A stretch of DNA of 33,629 bases from Hyphomicrobiaceae bacterium (GCA_947472885.1 CANJBX010000041.1:1-33629); one strand, 5' to 3'. Counted from the stretch's first letter, positions 8,975 through 18,186 are shown. The notes: generated from the sequence alone by a model not told the origin. Numbers and translations: made by a program.

Positions 8975-10297
8975 CTATTTCAACAGCCTGACTGCCCACA
9001 GGGTAATCTCCGGGACAAACAGGAGCAACACGATCCGCACCACATCGGATACCAGGAACGGCATAATGCCGCGGTAGATCTCGCCAATCGGCACGGTTTT
9101 GGCGACCTTGTGGACCACATAGACGTCAAGCCCGACCGGCGGCGCAATCAAGCCGACCGACACCACGACCAGCATGAGAATGCCGAACCAGATCGCCTTG
9201 TATTCGACCGTTAGCCCGAACAGGTCGAGACCGAGAATGGTCGGCAGAAGCACCGGCAACAGCAACAGCATCATCGCCAGTTCGTCGAGCACGCAGGTCA
9301 GGACGATAAACAGGAGCAGGAAGCCGCTGACGATCAGCAGCGGATGCACATTCAGGCCCGCCGTCCACACCGCGAAATCCGCGGGCACCTGCGACACGGC
9401 AAGCGCCGTGTTCATCATCGCGCCGCCGAGCAGCATCGTATAGATCATCGCCGTCGCCTGCGCCGCCGGCAGGAAACAGCGGGCAATCTGCACCCATGTC
9501 ATGCGCCGCCGCGCCAGCGCGAGGCCAAGCGTTGCGGTTGTTGCAACTGCTGCGCCTTCGGTCGGCGTGAAGAAGCCGCCGTAGATGCCGACAAACAGGA
9601 TGACGAAGATCGACGCAATCGGCCACGCCTTGCCGATGGCGGCAAGGCGCTCGGCCCCGCTCGCCTTCGGCGCAATCTGCGCATGGCCGGGATAAAGCCG
9701 GACGTAGATCGCGATGGCGACCATGTAGCCGATGGCGGCGATGATGGCAGGAATGATTGACGCGGCGAACAGCTTGGTGATGCTCTGCTCGGCGAGCAGC
9801 GCATAGACGATGAGAATAATCGACGGTGGAACCAGAATGCCAAGCGTACCGCCCGCCGCCAGCGTGCCGCAGGAAAGCCGGTCGGAGTAATTCAGCCGCC
9901 GCATTTCGGGTAACGCGACCTGCGACATCGTCGCAGCGGTCGCGACCGACGAACCGCTGATCGCGCCAAAGCACGCGCAGGCGATGATCGCGGCCTGTGC
10001 GACACCCGCGTTGCGATGCCCAACGAGTGTGTTGGCAGCCTGAAACAGGTCGCGCGAGAACCCCGCGCCCGACGCGATCTGCCCCATCAACAGGAACAGC
10101 GGAATGACCGAGAGGTCATAGACCGAGAAGCGCGCCCACAATAATCCCTTGAGGTAGTTGAGCAACACCGCATCGCCGACCATCCACCAGTAACCGGCAG
10201 CGCCCGCAATGAACATCGCCGCGCCGAGCGGCACGCGCAACGCGATCAGCACCATCATTCCGGTAATGAAAATTCCGGCGATCTCGGCCTTATTCAT
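8975..10297 (-). CDS. dctM: TRAP transporter large permease DctM
   Basis: This 440-residue inner-membrane protein has roughly 12 hydrophobic segments and typical DctM motifs. These are PLFLLMGQIASGAGFSRDLF, a GAISGSSVATAATMSQVALPEM region, and GGTLGILVPPSIILIVYALLAEQSI. It forms the Na+-coupled transport channel of the TRAP system with DctQ. Its start overlaps the dctQ stop by 8 bases, so translation is probably coupled. All three TRAP subunits are present and full length. Confidence 0.95.
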   Translation of the reverse strand: MNKAEIAGIFITGMMVLIALRVPLGAAMFIAGAAGYWWMVGDAVLLNYLKGLLWARFSVYDLSVIPLFLLMGQIASGAGFSRDLFQAANTLVGHRNAGVAQAAIIACACFGAISGSSVATAATMSQVALPEMRRLNYSDRLSCGTLAAGGTLGILVPPSIILIVYALLAEQSITKLFAASIIPAIIAAIGYMVAIAIYVRLYPGHAQIAPKASGAERLAAIGKAWPIASIFVILFVGIYGGFFTPTEGAAVATTATLGLALARRRMTWVQIARCFLPAAQATAMIYTMLLGGAMMNTALAVSQVPADFAVWTAGLNVHPLLIVSGFLLLFIVLTCVLDELAMMLLLLPVLLPTILGLDLFGLTVEYKAIWFGILMLVVVSVGLIAPPVGLDVYVVHKVAKTVPIGEIYRGIMPFLVSDVVRIVLLLFVPEITLWAVRLLK

Positions 10298-10823
10298 GAG
10301 CGGGCTTCTCCGCCGCCAGAATGCCGAAAGTCTGCGCCAGCGCGGTTATCCCGGCGAGCAGTACGCCCGGCACCGTGCCCGCGTAACCAATCCAGATCGG
10401 CACGCCCATCAGCATGGTGGTATCGTGGCTGCGCAACATATCGAACGTGCCGACAATCGCCCGCCAGCCGACCGCAAAGAACATCACGGCCATCAGCAGG
10501 CTGCCGAAACGGTCGAGGAAGTTGCGGGTCCGGTCGCTGACCTTGAGCGTAAAGACATCGACGACAATATGCCCGTAACTGGTCTGGCAATAAGCGAGGA
10601 ACAACGAGCCTGCGACGGCGGTGCCGAATTCCACCAGTTCAAAATCGCCGATGATCGGACGGCCCAGCGCCGAACGGCCGACAATGCTGATCGCCGACAT
10701 GATGCCGACACCCGCCACCACGACGCCACCCGTGTAGGCAAACGCGACCGCCAGCCGCTCCAGCGCGTGGCCGAACGCGCCGGACGCTTGGACGCGCGGC
10801 GGAGGCTGCACGCTGTCAGTCAT
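10290..10823 (-). CDS. dctQ: TRAP transporter small permease DctQ
   Basis: This 177-residue membrane protein has about four hydrophobic segments (near residues 30, 60, 100 and 140) and the DctQ-type phrase VVDVFTLKVSDRTRNFLDRF. The start at 10823 (MTDSVQPPPRV) was chosen because an in-frame ATG at 10919 would place unusual residues inside the strong hairpin at 10881-10909 and gives no better ribosome-binding site. No clear Shine-Dalgarno is seen for either, so the start is uncertain. It is the first gene of dctQ-dctM-dctP. Confidence 0.85.
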   Translation of the reverse strand: MTDSVQPPPRVQASGAFGHALERLAVAFAYTGGVVVAGVGIMSAISIVGRSALGRPIIGDFELVEFGTAVAGSLFLAYCQTSYGHIVVDVFTLKVSDRTRNFLDRFGSLLMAVMFFAVGWRAIVGTFDMLRSHDTTMLMGVPIWIGYAGTVPGVLLAGITALAQTFGILAAEKPAHE

Positions 10824-10880
10824 GTGAACCGCCGCGCCGCGCGGCTTCGAATGCCATGTAAAATTGCCCACCCCGATTTT

Positions 10881-10909
10881 CTGCCCACTCGGAATATCCG
10901 GGTGGGCAG
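10881..10909. other. 12-bp perfect hairpin in the dctQ leader / ureE-dctQ spacer
   Basis: Bases 10881-10892 pair with 10898-10909 (one G-T wobble) around a 5-base AATAT loop. Neither side is followed by a T-run, so it is not a standard terminator. It may be part of the dctQ mRNA leader, or an operator, or part of a plus-strand small RNA ending at 10950. Confidence 0.6.
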
Positions 10910-10919
10910 ACATTTGCAA

Positions 10920-10950
10920 CTGCGCGAAGGCGCGCAGCGGCTTTTGTTTT
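10920..10950 (+). terminator. Plus-strand intrinsic-terminator-like hairpin
   Basis: CTGCGCG at 10920-10926 pairs with CGCGCAG at 10931-10937 around AAGG. It is followed on the plus strand by CGGCTTTTGTTTT. Both neighbours are on the minus strand, so there is no annotated plus-strand gene for it to end. See the findings for a possible small RNA. Confidence 0.45.
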
Positions 10951-10998
10951 CAGGGGGTGGATAAGAAGCGGCTTCGCCGTGTGGAGTCGCTAGGACCT

Positions 10999-11571
10999 TT
11001 AGCGGTGGCCGTGACCGGCAGTTCCGTGCGCATGACCATGGTCGTGGTGGTCATGGCCGCAATGGCTGTGATCATGGCCGTCGTGATGATGATGGTCATG
11101 ATGATCGTGCGCGTGATCCGCATGGCCGTGACCGGCATGCGCGGCGACGGCGTAGGCGCCGCCTTCCGGCTCGAACGGCGCTTCGATCTGCGCAACCTTG
11201 CCGCCCAGCGAAACGATCAAGGCTTCGACGCCGTCGGTGCGATGCAGCCGGATGCGGTTTGGCATGATCTGCGCCGGCAGGTGGCGGTCGCCAAGCGCAT
11301 GCGCGACCCTGGAGAGCGTCGGAATATCGCCGCGCACTTCCAGCAGTTCTTCCGCAGCTGCGACGACCTCGACGGCTTCGCCGGTGTCGAGCAGCAAGAC
11401 ATCGTCCGTCTGTAGCCCAACGGGTTCGGCAAAGTCGAAAGTGACAGAAGCGCCCTTCTCTCCCGTCACAGTACCACGCTGCATACGGCGCTGATCGGAA
11501 TTCAGGATGAGCGTATCGATGACGCGGCCGCGCGTTTCGCCAGGTCCGAGAACTTTGATGGCACGAGGCAT
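10999..11571 (-). CDS. ureE: Urease accessory protein UreE (nickel chaperone) with His-rich tail
   Basis: This 190-residue protein has the UreE plan. The N-terminal peptide-binding domain covers residues about 1-75 (RRMQRGTV, VGLQTDDVLLLDTGEAVEV). The metal-binding domain covers about 76-140 (HALGDRHLPAQI, IEAPFEPEGGAY). The tail of about 50 residues carries around 22 histidines. UreE delivers Ni2+ to the urease active site with UreD, UreF and UreG. No urease structural or other accessory gene lies in the window. The gene is 13 bp downstream of pssA, apparently in the phospholipid operon. It could serve a urease encoded elsewhere or act as a general Ni/Zn chaperone. The family assignment is firm; the role here is inferred. 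Confidence 0.85.
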   Translation of the reverse strand: MPRAIKVLGPGETRGRVIDTLILNSDQRRMQRGTVTGEKGASVTFDFAEPVGLQTDDVLLLDTGEAVEVVAAAEELLEVRGDIPTLSRVAHALGDRHLPAQIMPNRIRLHRTDGVEALIVSLGGKVAQIEAPFEPEGGAYAVAAHAGHGHADHAHDHHDHHHHDGHDHSHCGHDHHDHGHAHGTAGHGHR

Positions 11572-11584
11572 CGGATGGATACGA

Positions 11585-12508
11585 TCAGTTCAGGCGGGTC
11601 GGACGGTCGGCGTCGGATGAACCCGGCGGCGACGGCTCGGGAGCCACATCCAGCGCGACGGCCTCGCCCGCGTTGGCGGGATTAACGCCTGCATCATTCG
11701 CGGCAAGCGCTTCCGCGTCCTTGCGCAGATGGCTCTGATACGACAGCCAGCCGAGCGGCAAGGTTGCGAGGAAGGCCAGCGTCATGACCGTCAGCACTTC
11801 CCACGGATAGCTGACGAACAGCGCGCAGAAGGCGACGACGGCGACGAACACCGGCAACACCATTTCGGGCGACACGCGCGTGCCGACCTTCTTGCCGGAG
11901 AACACCGGCAGCCGCGACACCATCAGGCCGGCCATGGCAAATGTATAGAACAGCGTCACGACCGGCGGCACATTGATGCTGACGATGCTCAGAAACTGCA
12001 GATAGACCGGCAACAGCACGCAGATCGCGCCCGCGGGGGCCGGCACGCCAACGAAGAAATTGACCGACCATGCGGGACGATCCGGGTCGTCGAGCATCAC
12101 GTTAAAACGTGCGAGCCGCAGCCCGGCGCAGATCGCGAACACCATGGCGGCGATCCAGCCCGGCGACTTGAGAACATGCAGTTCCCAGAAATACAGGATC
12201 AATGCAGGAGCGACGCCAAAGTTGACGAAGTCCGCGAGGCTGTCGAGTTCGGCGCCGAACTTCGACGTGCCCTTGAGCATGCGGGCGATGCGCCCGTCGA
12301 TACCGTCAAGGGCGGCGGCGGCGACGATGCCGGCCAGCGCCCAGTCAAAGCGGCTTTCGGCCGCAAGCCGGATCGCCGTCAGGCCGGCGCAAAGCGCCAG
12401 CAACGTAACAAGGTTCGGCAACAGGGTTCGGACCGGAATCGCGCGGAAACGCCGCGGTTTACCGAGTGGATTTTTAGGGGCGAAGGATTGCGACAGGGGT
12501 TCACGCAT
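11585..12508 (-). CDS. pssA: CDP-diacylglycerol-serine O-phosphatidyltransferase
   Basis: This 307-residue integral membrane enzyme joins CDP-diacylglycerol and L-serine to phosphatidylserine. It carries the full CDP-alcohol phosphatidyltransferase motif, DGx2ARx8Gx3Dx3D, seen as DGIDGRIAR…GAELDSLAD near residues 69-90. Several membrane helices follow. The C-terminal tail (about 40 residues) is Ala/Pro-rich and acidic. The ATG at 12508 (MREPLSQSF) was chosen from fit to family N-termini. Longer in-frame starts at 12544 and 12577 exist, and none has a strong ribosome-binding site. It lies 74 bp after psd, whose product decarboxylates the phosphatidylserine made here. Confidence 0.92.
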   Translation of the reverse strand: MREPLSQSFAPKNPLGKPRRFRAIPVRTLLPNLVTLLALCAGLTAIRLAAESRFDWALAGIVAAAALDGIDGRIARMLKGTSKFGAELDSLADFVNFGVAPALILYFWELHVLKSPGWIAAMVFAICAGLRLARFNVMLDDPDRPAWSVNFFVGVPAPAGAICVLLPVYLQFLSIVSINVPPVVTLFYTFAMAGLMVSRLPVFSGKKVGTRVSPEMVLPVFVAVVAFCALFVSYPWEVLTVMTLAFLATLPLGWLSYQSHLRKDAEALAANDAGVNPANAGEAVALDVAPEPSPPGSSDADRPTRLN

Positions 12509-12582
12509 GGTGCGAATATAACGACAGCATTCGGGCGGCGCCATGGCGGAACCGGGTCGCCACAGCCCCTGCGGCAATATCG

Positions 12583-13284
12583 TTAACCCACCCGGTAAGT
12601 GCGGCCCGGATCAGCGGTTTTCAGGTCGGCGATGACCGTCTCGCCGGCCAGCGAGAGTTGCCCTTCTGAGACCAGCGGCTGGATGCCTTCGGGCAGATAG
12701 ACGTCCACCCGCGAACCGAAACGGATCATGCCAATGCGCTCGCCGGCCGCGACCGTCTGGCCTTCGTTGGTGAACTTGACGATGCGCCGCGCGATCAGGC
12801 CGGCTATCTGCACCAGGCCGACCCGGACGCCGCCGGGCGTGACCATCACGAAACCGTTGCGCTCATTGTCCTCGCTCGCCTTGTCGAGATCGGCATTGAG
12901 GAATACGCCGGGCTTGTAGCGGATGCGTTCGATACGGCCGGCGAACGGCGAGCGGTTGATGTGAACGTCGAACACGCTCATGAAAATCGACACGCGCGTC
13001 AGCGGCATGGTGCCAAGCTCAAGCTCGGCCGGCGGCAACACTTTCGCGATCTGGCTGACGCGGCCATCGGCCGGCGAGACGATCAAGCCTTCGCGCGACG
13101 GCGTGACGCGCGGCGGATCACGGAAAAAGTAGGCGCACCAGGCCGTGAAAATGCAGCCAATCCAGCCGAGCGGCGGCCACAGCCAGAACAGGATCAGGCT
13201 GAGAAGCGCAAACGCGCCGATAAACGGATAGCCCTCCGGATGAACCGGGACGAGCTGCGAACGGATGGAATTGGTAATCGACAT
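12583..13284 (-). CDS. psd: Phosphatidylserine decarboxylase proenzyme
   Basis: This 233-residue protein is the short (Psd-A) type that converts phosphatidylserine to phosphatidylethanolamine at the inner membrane. After a hydrophobic anchor (residues about 22-50) come the catalytic-core motifs SPADGRVS and FDVHINRSP. The self-cleavage site is RFGSRVDV, where Gly190-Ser191 splits to give the pyruvoyl prosthetic group. GGAG, overlapping the end of the preceding ABC gene, serves as ribosome-binding site, with a gap of only 4 bp. It precedes pssA, the usual alphaproteobacterial order. Confidence 0.95.
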   Translation of the reverse strand: MSITNSIRSQLVPVHPEGYPFIGAFALLSLILFWLWPPLGWIGCIFTAWCAYFFRDPPRVTPSREGLIVSPADGRVSQIAKVLPPAELELGTMPLTRVSIFMSVFDVHINRSPFAGRIERIRYKPGVFLNADLDKASEDNERNGFVMVTPGGVRVGLVQIAGLIARRIVKFTNEGQTVAAGERIGMIRFGSRVDVYLPEGIQPLVSEGQLSLAGETVIADLKTADPGRTYRVG

Positions 13285-13288
13285 TTGT

Positions 13289-15271
13289 CTACTCCGCGGC
13301 GTCGGCTTCGACGGGCGTTCCGCCGGACAAGCTTGCCGTTGTATCGAGGGTGTTCTGTTCTGACAGGGGTGGATTGCGGTTAGGCTGCTCGTCCGTATCC
13401 CCGATCATGGCGAGCTTCTCGCGCGCTTCATCGGCTTCGCGCTGGCGGTTCCACATGCTGGCATAGAGACCGCCGCTGGCAAGCAGCACCGCATGGGTGC
13501 CGCGTTCGGCGATACGTCCATGTTCCAGCACAATGATCTCGTCAGCGCCGATAATGGTGGAGAGCCGGTGCGCGATCACCAGTGTGGTGCGGTTCTGCGA
13601 AACGGTATCGAGCGCGTCCTGAATGTCACGTTCGGTATGGCTGTCGAGCGCAGAGGTCGCCTCGTCCAGCAGCAGGATCGGCGGCGCTTTCAAAATCGTG
13701 CGGGCAATGGCGACGCGCTGCTTCTCGCCGCCGGAAAGCTTGAGGCCGCGCTCGCCGACCTCGGTGTCGTAGCCCTTCGGGGTCATGCGGATGAATGTGT
13801 CGATGCGCGCCATGTCGGCGGCCTTCTCGACTTCGGCGTCGGTCGCATCCCAGCGGCCATAGCGGATGTTGTAGCGCACGGTGTCGTTGAACAGCACCGT
13901 GTCCTGCGGAACCATGCCGATGGCCTGGCGCAGCGACGACTGCTTGATGTCGCGGATATCTTGTCCGTCGATGGTGATGCGCCCGCCGGAGACGTCGTAG
14001 AAGCGATAGAGGAGCCGGGAGATCGTGGATTTTCCCGCGCCTGAAGGCCCGACAATGGCGACGGTCTTGCCTGCCGGCACTTCGAACGAAATATCGCGCA
14101 GGATCGGTCGCGCAGCATCGTAGGCGAATACGACGTTCTCGAACTTCACCGCACCCTTGGTTACGACCAGCGGCAGCGCGCCCGGACGATCCTCGATTTC
14201 GAGGTCGCGCGTCAGGATCCTGAACATCGCCTCGATGTCGATCACCGCCTGCTTGATTTCGCGGTACAGCATGCCGAGCAGATTGAGCGGCTGGTAAAGC
14301 TGGATCATCATGGCGTTGATCATGACGAAATCGCCGACGGTCTGGGTGCCGTTGCGAATGCCCATCACGCACATCGCCATCACGCCGGTGAGACCCACGG
14401 TGAAGATCACCGCCTGCCCGGCGTTGAGCACCGCAAGCGACGTGTATGATTTCACACTCGCTTCTTCGTAGCCCTGCATGGAACGGTCGTAACGCTTGCT
14501 CTCGCGCTCTTCGGAATTGAAATACTTTACCGTCTCGAAGTTCAACAGCGAGTCGATGGCCTTGGTATTGGCTTCGGTATCGCTGTCGTTCATACGGCGG
14601 CGAATGCCAATACGCCATTCGGTCGCGTAATAGGTGTAGACTGTATAGAGCGTGACCGTGACCGTGATCACCGCCACATAGCGCCAGTCGAACACATAGA
14701 GCAGCACGGCAGCGACCATCGCCACTTCGACCACCGTCGGCAGCAGCTGCAAGATCACCATGCGTGAGATGGTTTCGATGCCGAGCCGGCCGCGATCCAG
14801 CACGCGCGCGAGGCCGCCGGTCTTGCGTTCCAGATGGAAGCGCAGCGACAACAGGTGCATGTGTTCGAACGTGATGACGGCAATGCGGCGCACCGCATGC
14901 ATCGCGACCTTGGCGAACATGCCGTCGCGCGCCTGCGTGATCAGCGCCATCACGACGCGGGTGAAGCCGTAAGCAACCGTCAGCGCGAGCGGTGCAGCAA
15001 GGGCCCATCCAACCCAGGAAATATTTTCTGTAGCGCCTTCGCTGACGGCAAGGGCGTCCGTTGCCCATTTGAAAGTGAAGGGCACCGCCATGGTAGCGGC
15101 CTTGGCAAGAAACATCAGCAGGGTCGCCAGCGCGACGCGGATTTTCAGGTCGCGCCGGTCGGACGGCCAGATGAACGGCCACAGATTATAAAGCGTGCGC
15201 AGCAACGCACCCTGCTCGCCGGAAACCGGCTGCGGCTTGGGGTTCGTTGGCGACACCTGGTGGACGTTCAT
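13289..15271 (-). CDS. ABC exporter, ATM1-like half-transporter (membrane and ATPase domains fused)
   Basis: This protein of about 660 residues has a six-helix ABC transmembrane domain (residues about 50-340) followed by a nucleotide-binding domain. The ATPase motifs are Walker [10 protein letters not shown] (near residue 406), signature [12 protein letters not shown] (near 510) and Walker [12 protein letters not shown] (near 530). Sequence features such as RNLW-like [10 protein letters not shown] and the long MEMSK-type charged loop suit the ATM1/HMT1 group, which exports a glutathione- or sulfur-containing compound for iron-sulfur cluster assembly or metal tolerance. [10 protein letters not shown] at 15271 was chosen as start from homologue length. 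An in-frame extension to 15421 is possible. It forms one transcription unit with psd. The subfamily is an inference. Confidence 0.85.
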   Translation of the reverse strand: MNVHQVSPTNPKPQPVSGEQGALLRTLYNLWPFIWPSDRRDLKIRVALATLLMFLAKAATMAVPFTFKWATDALAVSEGATENISWVGWALAAPLALTVAYGFTRVVMALITQARDGMFAKVAMHAVRRIAVITFEHMHLLSLRFHLERKTGGLARVLDRGRLGIETISRMVILQLLPTVVEVAMVAAVLLYVFDWRYVAVITVTVTLYTVYTYYATEWRIGIRRRMNDSDTEANTKAIDSLLNFETVKYFNSEERESKRYDRSMQGYEEASVKSYTSLAVLNAGQAVIFTVGLTGVMAMCVMGIRNGTQTVGDFVMINAMMIQLYQPLNLLGMLYREIKQAVIDIEAMFRILTRDLEIEDRPGALPLVVTKGAVKFENVVFAYDAARPILRDISFEVPAGKTVAIVGPSGAGKSTISRLLYRFYDVSGGRITIDGQDIRDIKQSSLRQAIGMVPQDTVLFNDTVRYNIRYGRWDATDAEVEKAADMARIDTFIRMTPKGYDTEVGERGLKLSGGEKQRVAIARTILKAPPILLLDEATSALDSHTERDIQDALDTVSQNRTTLVIAHRLSTIIGADEIIVLEHGRIAERGTHAVLLASGGLYASMWNRQREADEAREKLAMIGDTDEQPNRNPPLSEQNTLDTTASLSGGTPVEADAAE

Positions 15272-15443
15272 CAAAAAATCCGGCGCGGCCCGCGCAATCG
15301 CAGGCCTTACTTCAGTCGAGGGATACTCGTCCCCCATATAGAGCTTAACTGCCCAGAATTCATCGGGAAAACGCCCAATCCGAGGGCTTTTTTGCCGCTG
15401 TTTACGGCTTGCCTCGGGCACTCGCCGATGCCAGATGTGCCCT

Positions 15444-16049
15444 ATGGCAACGATTCGATCTATTTGCGTCTACTGCGGCTCCAGCGCAGGAAAAGACCCC
15501 GCTTTCATGGCAACCGCCCGCGCCTTCGGCAAAATCATGGCCGAAAACGGCGTAACGCTCGTTTATGGCGGCGGCTCGAACGGTCTGATGGGTGCAGTCG
15601 CTGGCGGCGTGTTCGAAAACGGCGGCAGGATTGTCGGCGTGATCCCGGAATTTCTCAAAACGCGTGAACTTGATTTCAAGGGCGCCCACGAACTGATCGT
15701 GACGCACGACATGCACGAGCGAAAGCAGATCATGTTCGATCGTGCCGACGCTTTTGTCGCCCTGCCCGGCGGCATCGGCACGCTGGAAGAACTGGTCGAG
15801 CAACTCACCTGGTCGCAGCTCGGCCGCCACAAGAAACCGATCCTGTTTGCCGACATCAACGGGTTCTGGAAGCCGCTGGTCGAATTGCTCGATCACATGA
15901 AGGACAACGGTTTTATCCACTCGGCGCTGAGTTTCGAATACGGCATCGCAGACAAGGTGGAGGACATTCTCCCCATGCTGCGCGCGGCGGCGGCAAAGCA
16001 CAGCGAAGCCGATGAAGAAGGCATTCCGGGCGTTATCAAGAGGATGTAG
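15444..16049 (+). CDS. LOG-family protein (cytokinin riboside 5'-monophosphate phosphoribohydrolase type)
   Basis: This 201-residue cytosolic protein has the lysine-decarboxylase-like (LOG) fold. The two signatures are GGGSNGLMGAVAGG (residues about 40-53) and PGGIGTLEELVEQLTW (near 108-123). The second is the PGGxGTxxE motif with the catalytic Glu. The family hydrolyses nucleoside 5'-monophosphates to base and ribose 5-phosphate; in plants and some bacteria it activates cytokinin. The in vivo substrate here is unknown. The start MATIRSICVYCGS at 15444 matches family N-termini; an in-frame ATG at 15435 adds three residues. It is divergent from the ABC exporter and convergent with the VOC gene, 9 bp away. 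Confidence 0.88.
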   Translation: MATIRSICVYCGSSAGKDPAFMATARAFGKIMAENGVTLVYGGGSNGLMGAVAGGVFENGGRIVGVIPEFLKTRELDFKGAHELIVTHDMHERKQIMFDRADAFVALPGGIGTLEELVEQLTWSQLGRHKKPILFADINGFWKPLVELLDHMKDNGFIHSALSFEYGIADKVEDILPMLRAAAAKHSEADEEGIPGVIKRM

Positions 16050-16058
16050 GAAGCGCGA

Positions 16059-16442
16059 TTACGCTTTCCCGCCGACAAACGTCACGGCCTCGATACGATT
16101 GCCGTCGGCATCGCGAATGAACGCGGCGTAGTAGCCCTCGCCGTGCTGCGGACGCAGGCCGGGCGCGCCGTCGGACGTCCCGCCGCCCCCAAGCGCGGCA
16201 GCGTGAAACATATCAACCGAGATGATGCTGGGCGCGCGCAGCGCGATATGCGTGCCGTTATCCGCCGGCAACTCCGGCATATCGACGCGGAGATTGATCC
16301 AGAACTCGGAATAACGTTTGCCGAACGCGACAGTACCGGCCCGCGTTTCGCGCAGCGTATAGTCGAGTGGCGCCAGCACTACTTCGTAGAAGCGCGTCGC
16401 GCGTTCGAGGTCTCGAACCGCAATGGAAACGTGATCGATCAT
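16059..16442 (-). CDS. VOC-superfamily (glyoxalase/dioxygenase-like) protein
   Basis: This 127-residue protein is a single VOC domain. It begins MIDHVSIAVRDLERATRFYE, whose His usually provides a metal ligand. It ends with HGEGYYAAFIRDADGNRIEAV, where the Glu is the second ligand. The metal and substrate cannot be inferred. It is the last gene of the cysS operon, 19 bp after cimA. Full length for the family. Confidence 0.85.
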   Translation of the reverse strand: MIDHVSIAVRDLERATRFYEVVLAPLDYTLRETRAGTVAFGKRYSEFWINLRVDMPELPADNGTHIALRAPSIISVDMFHAAALGGGGTSDGAPGLRPQHGEGYYAAFIRDADGNRIEAVTFVGGKA

Positions 16443-16461
16443 GTTCGACCCGCGCTGAGGG

Positions 16462-18057
16462 TTACGCTGGCGCGCCGGATTTCACGAGCTTGAAGATGAT
16501 CGAATCCATCAAAGCCTGGAACGAGGCATCGATGATGTTCGGCGACACACCGATGGTCGTCCAGCGCTCGCCGGTTTCGTCGCGGCTTTCGATCAGGACG
16601 CGCGTCACCGCGCCCGTCCCCCCATTGAGGATACGCACCCGATAGTCCGTCAGTTCGAGGCCGGAGATGAATTTCTGGTACTTGCCGAGGTCCTTGCGCA
16701 AAGCGACATCGAGCGCGTTGACAGGGCCGTTGCCCTCGCCCGCCGAGATCAGCGTCTCGCCGTCGATCTTCACCTTCACCACGGCGGTCGTCAGCGTCTC
16801 GCTGGCCTCACCGTTGCTGCCACGCTGTTCGACCTTCACGTCGAAATAGCTGACATCGAAGTAATGCGGCACGGAGCCGAGCTTGCGGCGCGCCAGCAAC
16901 TCGAACGACGCGTCGGCCGCCTCATAGGCGTAGCCCTTGGCTTCGCGATCCTTGATCTCTTCGAGGAGATGCCCGATGCGCGGATCGTCCTTGGCAACCT
17001 TGAGGCCGATGCGATCCAGCTCCGACATCACATTGGCACGGCCAGCCTGATCCGACACCAGCACCTTGCGCTTGTTGCCGACCCTATCCGGCGCGACGTG
17101 TTCATAGGTCTGCGGATCCTTCACGATGGCGGAGGCATGAATGCCTGCCTTGGTCGCGAAGGCGTTTTCACCGACATAGGGGGCGTAGCGATTCGGGGAG
17201 CGATTGAGCATTTCGTCGAGCGTGCGCGAAGCATGCGCCAGCAATTTCAACTGCGCATCGGACACGCCGATTTCGAACCTGTCGGCGAATTCGGATTTCA
17301 GTTTCAGGGTCGGGATGATCGAGACCAGGTTCGCGTTGCCGCAACGCTCGCCAAGACCATTGAGCGTACCCTGGATATGGCGCACGCCGGCGCGCACCGC
17401 CGCCAGCGAATTGGCGACCGCCTGCTCGGTGTCATTATGCGCATGAATGCCGACGTGATCGCCCGGAATGACCTTCACGACGTCGCCGACGATCTTCTCG
17501 ACTTCGTGCGGCAGCGTACCGCCATTGGTGTCGCACAGCACGACCCAGCGGGCGCCCGCGTCATACGCCGCCTTCGCGCAGGACAACGCGAACTGCGGAT
17601 TAGCCTTGTAGCCGTCGAAGAAGTGTTCGCAATCGAGCATCACCTCGCGGCCGGCATCCTTCGCCGCCTGCACGCTGTCGCGGATCGAAGCGAGATTTTC
17701 CTCCGGCGTCGTCTCCAGCGCGACACGCACCTGATATTCCGACGACTTCGCGACGAAGCAGATCGCGTCAGCCTTGGCCTGCAACAGTGTTGCAAGGCCC
17801 GGATCGTTCGAGGTCGAGCGGCCGGGCCGCCGTGTCATGCCGAAGGCGGTGAACGTGCACCTGAGATCGCGGTCCTTGGAGAAAAGCTCGGTATCCGTCA
17901 GGTTCGCGCCGGGATAGCCGCCCTCGACGTAATCAACGCCCAGTTTGTCGAGCATGCCCGCAATGGCAATCTTGTCCGCGAGCGTGAAGTCAACGCCGTT
18001 CGTCTGCGCGCCGTCGCGCAGGGTCGTATCGAACAGGTAGAGACGTTCACGGGACAT
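16462..18057 (-). CDS. cimA: Citramalate synthase
   Basis: This 531-residue enzyme condenses pyruvate and acetyl-CoA to (R)-citramalate, the entry of the threonine-independent isoleucine pathway. It has the DRE-TIM-metallolyase core, with FDTTLRDGAQTNGVDFTLADK at the N-terminus (catalytic Arg-Asp) and the metal-binding HAHNDT motif near residue 206. The C-terminal domain (about residues 390-531) is the LeuA-type allosteric region. The length and the insert typical of the Geobacter-like CimA class fit better than homocitrate or isopropylmalate synthase, though such enzymes share the motifs. It lies 5 bp downstream of a 37-aa gene in the cysS operon. Confidence 0.92.
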   Translation of the reverse strand: MSRERLYLFDTTLRDGAQTNGVDFTLADKIAIAGMLDKLGVDYVEGGYPGANLTDTELFSKDRDLRCTFTAFGMTRRPGRSTSNDPGLATLLQAKADAICFVAKSSEYQVRVALETTPEENLASIRDSVQAAKDAGREVMLDCEHFFDGYKANPQFALSCAKAAYDAGARWVVLCDTNGGTLPHEVEKIVGDVVKVIPGDHVGIHAHNDTEQAVANSLAAVRAGVRHIQGTLNGLGERCGNANLVSIIPTLKLKSEFADRFEIGVSDAQLKLLAHASRTLDEMLNRSPNRYAPYVGENAFATKAGIHASAIVKDPQTYEHVAPDRVGNKRKVLVSDQAGRANVMSELDRIGLKVAKDDPRIGHLLEEIKDREAKGYAYEAADASFELLARRKLGSVPHYFDVSYFDVKVEQRGSNGEASETLTTAVVKVKIDGETLISAGEGNGPVNALDVALRKDLGKYQKFISGLELTDYRVRILNGGTGAVTRVLIESRDETGERWTTIGVSPNIIDASFQALMDSIIFKLVKSGAPA

Positions 18058-18062
18058 GATGC

Positions 18063-18176
18063 TTACCAGACGCCGAAGAGTTTGAGCGCGAGCGCGATTG
18101 CCGCGGCAAGGACGACGAATTTCAGAACAATGTAGTAGCGCCAGTGGCGCGGGAACGGCGTATCGGGACGTTTCAT
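18063..18176 (-). CDS. 37-residue single-span membrane peptide
   Basis: The short gene encodes MKRPDTPFPRHWRYYIVLK followed by a hydrophobic stretch and a final FGVW. There is a basic, Pro-rich N-terminus and one transmembrane segment from about residue 18. GAGGAGCG before the ATG is an excellent ribosome-binding site. It is packed 10 bp after the GNAT gene and 5 bp before cimA, so it is very probably translated. I do not recognise a family. It may be a small inner-membrane protein that modulates a partner. The hydrophobic segment is directly read; any function is unknown. Confidence 0.7.
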   Translation of the reverse strand: MKRPDTPFPRHWRYYIVLKFVVLAAAIALALKLFGVW

Positions 18177-18186
18177 GACGCGCTCC

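Noticed and set aside
11000-11145. Simple-repeat or CRISPR-like repeat tract
   Set aside because: The repeated GTGATG-like units are codons of the His-rich UreE tail. There are no regular spacers.
10864-11415. Plus-strand frame of Met/Val-rich repeats opposite ureE
   Set aside because: The Met/Val repeats are the reverse reading of the His-codon tail of ureE and do not form a real protein.
15272-15421. N-terminal extension of the ABC exporter to an ATG at 15421
   Set aside because: The added 50 residues have no family match as I recall it. The choice is uncertain, so the longer start is recorded as an alternative.
16864-18135. A 423-codon plus-strand frame opposite cimA
   Set aside because: Antisense to a gene with strong motifs; no recognisable product.
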